Made by a program: the position numbers and the translations under genes. DNA of 64,000 nt, from NCBI GenBank assembly GCA_036172665.1, contig CM069879.1:20623924-20687923 (forward strand), read 5' to 3'. Within the stretch, counting starts at the first letter, position 1; each line of letters begins with the position of its first letter. Under the pieces are notes generated by a model that worked only from the letters and a program-made list of their open reading frames with translations, was not told where the DNA came from and did not search any database. This document shows positions 56,562-64,000 of the stretch, one piece after another. This DNA comes from Prosopocoilus inquinatus (lineage: Eukaryota; Arthropoda; Insecta; Coleoptera; Lucanidae).

Positions 56562-57282
56562 TATATCCTGGAACATACAGGACTAATATTATTTATTTGT
56601 GACAGAAAAGCAAAATAAATGGCAGAGTGCAGAAAAAGATGATGAAAAAGAAAGCGTTTACGGGCTATAACAATCGCTTTTACAAGAGGGAATCGAGGAC
56701 GCTGAATCTGAACCTTTTGAGTCGGCTTTTTTTATTGGCGAGGTGCACAGTTTTCGAATGGTGTCGTTTTACAGTCAAGTCAAATGAGTATGTTTTTGCC
56801 AAAAACTTTGGCAGAATGTAAAATTGTTCTTTTGCATTTGGAAATTCGAAAAACGTGTGTTACTTCGTCCGCAGATGAAGTTTGAAACTGTTTATTTCAC
56901 CGTGTTTCAAAAGTCGCGCACTTATTTCCAAAAATTCGAATGCTTTTCGAAAATATGACGTATTTTGTGAATTCGTTAACTCAAAAAATGTGAATATCTC
57001 GCCAGTGGTCAGGGATGGAAAACCGCGGATGGTTTAGTTTGATTCTTCTCATGGATTTTCATATTGAGGACGTCGTATCAGAAGGGTGTAAGCGCCAATA
57101 TAAGCAAAACCCGGATTTTAGGGCAGAAAAAGATGATGAAAAAGAAAGCGTTTACGGGCTATAAGAATCGCTGTTTCAAGAGGGAATCGAGGACGCTGAA
57201 TCTGAACCTTTTGAGTCCGCTTTTTTACTGGCGAGGTGCACAGTTTTCGAATGGCGTCGTTTTACACTCAAGTCAAATGAAT
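56562..57282. repeat. Upstream flank of the WDSUB1-type gene made of repeated blocks
   Basis: Block A (56627-56786, GATGATGAAAAAGAAAGCGT...) recurs at 57123-57282. Between them lies the second copy of the 52861-53163 segment (56821-57122). The A-S-A layout begins about 65 bp upstream of the start codon, so promoter and 5' UTR must lie in or near it. The open frames (MMKKKAFTGY...) belong to block A and show no known domain. Confidence 0.78.
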
Positions 57283-57818
57283 GAAGCCAAATGAATCCAA
57301 TGAAATCCAACCCAAACGCCAGTATCGTAGCTAGGGATTACTGGAGCCCAGGGCAAGATTCTGATTCTGCGTCCTCACGGGACGCAAAAAAATTGTGTAA
57401 GGAACTGCCTTTCTAAACGTTGGTTTTAATTTGGAAAAGTAGGAAATCCCAACGCACCTACATATTTGTAAGCGTGGTCTTTTAGGCAAAGAAACCGGGT
57501 TCATTAAACAAGAATTTTCTTTTCAAATTTAGACCATTACGGAAAATCTTCCTTGATTACGCGAACTGATATGTCATCACCACCGATGAATTAATTTAAT
57601 GATAAAAGGGACGTTGCCGTCGGGTGCATTTGAGAAAGGTAAAAGTTGTATTTGAAATTCTTTTCTCAAGTATAATTACTCAGATTCTTTACCTGGACTT
57701 GATTTTCTAGAGGCGCGTGATTCTTGGCTCAGAAACTGTACAGGTAATAAAATCCGTCCAGTGTTGCAATGGATTTATTGCGTACTAATTGAAGTTGATA
57801 CAAAAAAATTACAAAAAA
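57283..57818. other. Spacer without a gene
   Basis: Nothing recognisable. Confidence 0.35.
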
Positions 57819-58190
57819 TACAGGGTACGCCAATAGTACGTATTCGGTGGATAGCGCCTATATTAATAGAGATTTTTAAAATCTGTTTCCGCTATTACTT
57901 ACGTATGGTATAGATGCAAGAATTAAAATTAGTTACAATGATACAGGGTGTTCCGTGTGGCTGTTAAATTTATTATAAAATGTTATGTACCTAAACCTAA
58001 CAGTTTTTGGAATACTGACATTTCAATGTAAAGAAATGCTATTATTTGATATTTTACAGATTAGATGTTTATTAAAATTCGGCATTTAACTTTTACAGTA
58101 ACGTTACATAACTCCATGGAACAGAAAACAATTTCCATCTCAAACGTATTCCTATTATTTTACACAGGGTGATTCATAACTCCGATGTTT
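57819..58190. mobile_element. Copy of the TACAGGG-end element seen at 34252
   Basis: Shares GTATTCGGTGGATAGCGCCT with 34252-34300. An inner segment starts TACAGGGTGTTCCGTGTGGC (57942), whose remainder is inverted relative to the 34-kb copy. Confidence 0.65.
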
Positions 58191-58213
58191 ATTTTACTCG
58201 GTTAGTTTAAATG

Positions 58214-59301
58214 GAACACCCTATATTTTATGACTGAATTTAATAGGTCTTTGATTAAGCTTTACAATGATATAGGGCAGTATGTGTTACACAACAAGCA
58301 TACACACAGTAAGATGTCAAATTCGTAGATTCATAAATCAGCAATTATTCCATCTTCCAGTGGAATAGTTTGTCTATAATTTAGTTGATTTTAATTAGAA
58401 AATCTGTAACGAGACTGTTTGCACTTTTAGTCTGTTAAAAATTTATATTTACTTCATCTGTAACATAAAAAAAAACTCTATGCATACTTTTATTTAATAC
58501 CACCCTAGCTCCAAGCTTTCTGGTTTGTCGCAGAGTTGTAATGGTTAGTAATATGATCATTAACTGTGACTGCGACCGTCTTACTACATGTTTACCCTTC
58601 TTTGCCTTACAAACCAGGGAAATACAGAAACACCAGTTCGAAGCAAATTCCACCAAATAATAACCGACAAAAATTCCATAGAACATCCATTGGCAGTGGG
58701 GATCGAATCCACGTCTGAAGATGACCCCCCCCCCTCCCTCCAAGTGTCAGTTCCGTTGCCTAATGCTTAACTCCTAAAATTTTAATTTTAATTTTATCAA
58801 CACTATCAGATTATTTTAAATAAGACAACACCCAACGACAACAATATCAATAAAGATATCAATAAATATAACAGTAATAATACAAATAACTATAACATGT
58901 GATTTAAATGTGAATCAATCTCCTTGTCATAGAAAACAATTATGTGAAGAGGACCAAGGTTATCATTTTGAAAATTTTCTATATTGTTATTAATGTTAAA
59001 TCAATTGTTATTATTATTTTTATGGTTATAATTTAACAGAAATTTTCATTGCTATTGTTATTGTCGTTTGTTGCGTTCCTTAGCGTTACTTAATCTTACT
59101 TAAAATAATCAGACAATGTTGGTAAAATAAAATTAAAAGAAAGCATGCATTTCGTTTGTGATGTCATAATAATAGTGTTATGAATTTACAAATTTGACAT
59201 CTTACTGTGTGTAGGTTTGTTGTGTAACACATACTGAACCCTATATCAATGTAAAACTTAATCAAAGACCTATTAAATTCAGTCATAAAATATAGAGTGT
59301 T
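58214..59301. mobile_element. 1.1-kb element with about 130-bp inverted repeats
   Basis: AACACCCTATATTTTATGAC at 58214 is mirrored by GTCATAAAATATAGAGTGTT ending at 59301. The arms continue through ATTTAATAGGTCTTTGATTA and TTACTGTGTG for about 130 bp. A SINE-like sequence lies inside. Confidence 0.78.
58470..58768 (-). mobile_element. tRNA-derived SINE-like sequence
   Basis: Minus strand shows an A-box-like TTAGGCAACGGAACTG and a B-box-like GTGGATTCGATCCCCAC at about tRNA spacing, then a non-tRNA body toward 58470. A G-run of 8-9 lies between the boxes. Not a full tRNA. Confidence 0.5.
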
Positions 59302-60627
59302 AAAAAGTAAAAAGAAACTTGGAATAAAAGGAAACCTGATGTATATGAGATTCTCATCATCGCAACCCCCGAGTCTGGTCGCCGACAGCTCGTGACGTTC
59401 TGCAGACGAACAACTGGTGTCAATACCTTTTAGGCAGAACGGAGTAACAGAGACCCTGGGGCGTCCTGGGGGTTTTCGATTAGATTCCAGGCTTGATTTC
59501 AAGAGCGAGCACAAGCAACACGTTTCAGTTTACTTTTCAGACACTAATTGCATTGGGTCACACGAGCCTCTTTAAAAATGTATTCGCCTTCTCGCAAATC
59601 CCCAAGTCAAGTCTTGGAAACCGTGGGAAAGAACAAACATCACTTTCAATATTCAATAGGCGATTGATTGATGAGGGCGATCATTAATGGAAGTAACTCG
59701 GGCGCTAATGCGTCAGTCACATCGCACGCAACGACTTCCCTTTTTTCCCGAACGCAAATGCTAAACAAACAATCATAAATACATTAAAAGACCACTAAAG
59801 TAGACGTCAGCCCCTGGAAGGGTGTTTTATCGGTTTTTAAAACGAAACGTCTTCGGCGGTGTAAGTAATATAATAGGCGCGGGGGGCGGGAGAGAAATGA
59901 CAAACGTGAAAGCTTTGGTAACTTTCATTAGCGTAATGCGCGGCTTGCACAATAATGACTTGGTGTGATGATATAATGCATTGGCTTTAGATTCAAACGA
60001 TACATCTGACGCATTACTTTATGTTAATGACGGAAAAGAAATCAATTCCGTTGCTTTTAGTTCGGGATTAGTCGGCGTAATTTTAAAAAGCAGAATCGAA
60101 TAGAATGGAAAACGAACAAGTAAATACAAGGACTAAATTCATTTGATGGGGAAAGTTTTGTGTTTAACAAATTCGAGAGGGTAGTTATTAAAAGCTAATT
60201 ACTTGAAATGTTTCGTTTTTCATTCTCAGTAGTATTTAAATGTACTGGGAAAATCTACCAACTGCGCAAATATTTACATGCAAAAGAGGTAATCCATTGT
60301 TTTACTTGACGCGAGGAAGTTTCTTTGATGCATATCGCAAGCGATAATAGATAATAGAAGGAATTCCATGCTGACAAATGCCACAAGTTGATTGAACTTA
60401 CTTGAGGAATGCTACACTTGCGGATCATATTATATAAAGCAATTAACCTGCTCTCTGATTAGCGAGATGCTGACAATAACTTTGGTGCATCGATTTTTTT
60501 ATTTTAGAATAATACGGAATAAGTACTTTGTTACATCCTGCACGGATCGTATAAAAAGGAAAATTTCTAATTCAAAAGTTAATAAGAATCAACCGGTTAA
60601 TTGATTACTCCAAACTGTAGAAGTCAG
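59302..60627. other. Spacer; a less AT-rich segment at 59345-59520
   Basis: No recognised domain. The minus-strand frame across 59345-59514 is open for over 100 codons but lacks family features. 59690-59900 is relatively GC-rich with CpG and could be regulatory. Confidence 0.3.
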
Positions 60628-60696
60628 TCACTCAGCGAGTTAGTGAATTTAATTGTGATTTGTGCGGCCTCCGGTGTAGTGCCAAGAACATTTATG
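60628..60696 (+). promoter_or_regulatory. Candidate transcription start and 5' UTR exon
   Basis: TCAGTCACTCAGCGAG resembles the arthropod initiator TCAGT. About 60 bp later CATTTATG is followed by a donor-like gtaaagt. No downstream exon lies in the window. Confidence 0.22.
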
Positions 60697-61049
60697 GTAA
60701 AGTAAAAACTTAATTAATTATTTTCTAGTTCGGTTATGTTCTGTCCCGCAAGCGAGTGTCTCTGAGGAGACACGTAAATAATTGCTTTTCATATACCGTA
60801 ACAATTAGTTAACGTAACCAGACGGACAATTTAGTTCGATTAGCGTAACGTAAGGACATTAATTTAATTAATCATTTAAATGTAAATTAGTGAACTAAAT
60901 AAACACCCTAAACGTAACAGAACATTCGCTTTTTATCGTAAACAATAAATACAAACTTAACTCTTTACTTTTTCGTAACACAGACTTTTAACTAACGTTC
61001 CCCTTAAAAAAAAAATTGTTGCAAATAGTTTTCGATTTCAGTGAATCCC

Positions 61050-61114
61050 TCGAACAGCCTCTGTATATCTGTTTCAGCCCTATTTGGGGCTTTATCAGCA
61101 GAAGTGTGGCTCGA
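61050..61114 (-). ncRNA. Decayed hammerhead ribozyme copy
   Basis: On the minus strand: stem I CTCGAGC ... CTTCTG, core CTGATAA instead of CTGANGA, a perfect stem II AGCCC-CAAATA-GGGCT, GAAA, then C-AGAT-ATA, and CAGAGG closing stem I. The core G8 to A change and loss of the stem III pair should abolish cleavage. Flank 61148-61180 matches the 312-bp unit (GATGTCGCT), which confirms the family. Confidence 0.75.
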
Positions 61115-61180
61115 GAGTTCCACTGCAAACCAAAACGATGCAATGTCGATCGTAGGATGTCGCTGTTTAAACTGTTCCCC

Positions 61181-61648
61181 TTTTAGATTGTAACATGCAA
61201 CAGAAAAATATCAAGCAAAAAAAAATAGCTTTATAAAATAATACTCCTATAAAATTTATGTATGCATTATGTATTATGACATCTTTTGTTTAAATTTTTT
61301 ATATTCTAATAGTTTTGTAGTAAATATTTTACTATCTACTACAATAACTGACTCGCTTCAATATTCCGATTTTTTTACTAATCTGAATCACCGCTTTGAT
61401 TAGTTCGGATTATCTAGGTCGCACTATATCAAACAAAAGATGTTAAGCAATAATATTTTCCCTCAATTATAATGTATAACCCATCTTTTATTTATTTGTA
61501 TAATGGTGTAATAATTAGCGCTTTCGATTTAGTTGCATTGGCTGCACTCAAAGTATTTGCATCTTGCTTTAACCTCATGTGATAAAACGATATGAAGATA
61601 CTCTCAACGCAACCACTGCAAGTGAATCGAAAACGCTATCTTTAGTTC
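61181..61648. other. AT-rich spacer without a gene
   Basis: Nothing recognisable. Confidence 0.35.
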
Positions 61649-62208
61649 TTAAGCCCGCAATAGACGATCATAAATTGCATGAAATTTACATGTAATTTAT
61701 GACAAAACCGATTTTTCAACGTGTATAGTGAGCAAAAAGAATTACATGAATTTATACATGTCAAATTGACAACAAAGAGCAAGTTCTATTTCTCAAGGTT
61801 TTTGACGTGAAATTTTAGTAAATTCTAGTGACTTTTATTATTGCTGTTGGCTGTTGGTTCAGATGAATGAAGAACGACTTCAGCTAGTTTATGTGGGTAT
61901 ATGTTTATAAATAATTTTAGCTTCAAGACAGTTTAATCAGTGATGACCATGTGCTCTCCATTTGGATGATACCCTTGATAACATAATCCAACATTCCCAG
62001 CTGCTCAAAGAAAATAACTTGAAGTTAGAAGCATTAATTAGTTATAATTTTCACCAACATTAACATTCTAAATTACTATTTAACAGAACATCTTTTTATT
62101 AATATAATTGAAACGTGTATTGCAAATTACAATTCATGAATTTATACACACATGTTTACATGAATTTTTACGTGAAATTATTGGAACATGTATTGTCGGC
62201 TTTAGAGT
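61649..62208. mobile_element. 560-bp element with short imperfect inverted ends
   Basis: TTAAGCCCGCAATAGAC at the left and, reversed, TAAAGCCGACAATACAT at the right. Inner TACATG/CATGTA and ATTTCATG/CATGAATT words recur. Confidence 0.5.
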
Positions 62209-62429
62209 TACTCCGAATTAGGCAACGTTCCAATATTTTCTTTTCGTTACGAGGTCTACTCAAGTCTAATTTTACATAATTAATTGATGACTGATTTTAT
62301 ATAATCGATATATCTGTACATTTTAACCAGTCCGTTACATAACTGATTAATTTCATTTATATACATTTTGCTATATGGCTGGTTACAGCTTTATCTTTAC
62401 AATATTAATCTATATTATTGTACCCTTTT

Positions 62430-63070
62430 ACATTCAGAAGAGTGGAACAATATAAAAACATGTATTGAAGATCCAGCAGATGAAGTAACATACAAGAAAA
62501 CTACAGAAAAATGAAGCAATGTACGCTAAATTAAAATGGTTAAGAACAGGAAAGGCAGTAGATTACAGGACATGCCAAAAAACCAGAAAAGACAACTCGA
62601 AACTAATAAAAATAAAGAAGACAAGATGGTTTGAGGAAGCAATGGACGTAATGGAAAAGGATACTAAACATAATACAAAACTGTACTATACATACAGATA
62701 TATCAAAAGATGAAATAGAAAATGAAATACAACAAACGTAAGTAGCACTGAGAGGAGAAACCATTTTAAGGAAATACTAACTTACGGAAGTACACCGGCA
62801 GAGGAGGACACAGAAGAAGATTTAGGAAACAACACAGAATCTGAAGAACTGGATGTACTCACGGAAGAGGAATTCACAGCAGTAACAGCACAACTCAAGA
62901 TGAATAAAGCAGGAATAAAAAACAATGCAGTCAATGAACTGATAAAATGCGAAGGAAAAATCTTAATACAAAGAATATTCAAACTAATAACCCACATCTG
63001 GAAAACGGAAAAACGCCTAGCGAGTGGGAAAAGGGAATAGGTAATAATACCAACACATAAGAAGGAAGAT
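62430..63070 (+). pseudogene. LINE ORF2 fragment, linker and start of reverse transcriptase, broken
   Basis: Readable pieces with stops and frameshifts: EEWNNIKTCIEDPADEVTYK, KTRWFEEAMDVMEKDTKH, ELDVLTEEEFTAVTAQLK, MNKAGIKNNAVNELIK, LITHIWKTEKRLASGK and IPTHKKED. This is the region just before and into reverse transcriptase block 1 in insect LINEs, that is the part lying upstream of the piece kept at 8230-9664. The sequence ends abruptly at 63070. Not functional. Confidence 0.72.
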
Positions 63071-63884
63071 GTTTCTTTGCTTATTTGTGCATATTTTAGC
63101 CAAGAAGCTTGCATATATGCGCATATTTTCATTTCATTTTGGTTTGCATATACGAGTAATCCCAGCTCTATTCATGATTATTGTTTCTCAAACACTTTTG
63201 ACAAAACGAGAAGTATACTTTTATTTAATTGTACGTGTTATTTCCCAGTCTAAAGAACGAATCAACACAGAGCATATAACGAGATATGAGGCGGTTAAAC
63301 GCACTTCAACTCGAGATTTGGCGTTTAATATGCGGTTACTATTAGGTAGTGTTTAATGTGTTTGTGGGTGTAAGTATACTTAAGATGACAGGTGAGTTAC
63401 TAAAATGCGTATATACGTATTTATATTGTGGTAAGATTTTTTTTTGAATTTATAATTTCTTTTGAAAAATGCACGAACTACACTTCTGATATCTCAAAAC
63501 ATAACATTCAGAGTGTCACTCGTATGTTCAGCCTGATTTTTGCGATGATATCTTCTGTGATATTGCTGTAATGAAAGCAACTCTCACAGAAATAACCGTA
63601 CACTAGAGAATTTATGATATGGAAGATGAAAACCTGCAGTTTCAATGGATGGATCTCGGGTTGTATCCGGTATTTATCGGTTCTGACTGGTATGCTATAC
63701 GGTATTTTCCAGAATCTTTGAGGAATTCGATTTTGATTTTATTCCTTTTGGCTTTACTAAGATGTAAAATCAGGTGAAAGCTATTAATAACTTTTGTTAA
63801 GTGGCCACTGATAACTTGCACTTTTGCACTTCCAAACAAACCAAAACATGCCATTAGCGTAATTAATCTAAAATTTGTACTCAC
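63071..63884. other. AT-rich spacer
   Basis: GCATAT-type words at 63085-63150 resemble subterminal repeats of the hAT copies but no ends were found. Confidence 0.3.
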
Positions 63885-63968
63885 AAACCACGGACGAATC
63901 ACGGAGTTCCAAAACAACAGGGGGGAGCCAAACGACGTCCGCGAAAGAACGGGGCTTAGGTGGCTTAT
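63885..63968 (-). other. Candidate internal exon of an unknown minus-strand gene
   Basis: Between an acceptor-like CTTTCGCTTCAG and a strong donor GTGAGTAC lies an 84-nt GC-richer segment whose open frame reads KPPKPRSFADVVWLPPVV and continues LELRDSSVV. No family recognised and no neighbour exon seen. Confidence 0.3.
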
Positions 63969-64000
63969 CTGAAGCGAAAGTGATTCACGTTCAAGATAAC

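Overview
The window reads as AT-rich nuclear DNA of an insect. A beetle is most likely, judging by the mariner, hAT and Harbinger families and the many 54-62 nt GT-AG introns; this is inference, since no species marker is present. Only three host genes can be reconstructed. (1) A two-exon lysine-rich protein with one C-terminal RRM lies at 5158-6353 (+). (2) The 3' half of a LAMP-like lysosomal membrane glycoprotein gene lies at 16959-24476 (-), with three phase-compatible exons. (3) A complete 11-exon WDSUB1-type gene lies at 43322-56561 (-). It encodes about 875 aa: fourteen WD blades, a SAM domain and a U-box.

Most of the rest is transposon. At 1-4.4 kb is a Harbinger element with convergent Myb-like and transposase genes. 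A complete hAT copy with an 8-bp target duplication sits between them. At 8.2-28.8 kb are a broken LINE, two more hAT copies, a mariner with catalytic spacing DD41D and about 370-bp inverted repeats, a second mariner about 1.3 kb long, several MITEs, and at least three long-inverted-repeat (foldback) elements with a shared terminal motif. Several of these fill the last intron of the LAMP-like gene.

At 29.1-29.8 kb there are two tandem 312-bp units. Each carries a complete type I hammerhead ribozyme fold with conserved core, closed stems and cleavage triplet. This is the layout of animal retrozymes or Penelope-like terminal repeats, and it is the strongest unexpected signal here. A decayed third copy is at 61.1 kb, and an unrelated hammerhead-like motif is at 32.65 kb.

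At 30-43 kb there are mainly small inverted-repeat elements, the end of a pogo-like element with a PHD-type finger, and a tandem array at 38.4-40.4 kb. Eleven CTCF-like GCGCCATCTGT motifs lie in or near that array. The WDSUB1-type gene follows. Its fourth intron (6.2 kb) is packed with a degenerate satellite of about 155 bp, part of which is duplicated upstream of the start codon. From 57.8 kb on there are more inverted-repeat elements, tRNA-derived SINE-like sequences, a LINE fragment and a few candidate exons with weak support.

The host genes face different ways and show no functional link. All calls are from reading the sequence; no database search was possible.
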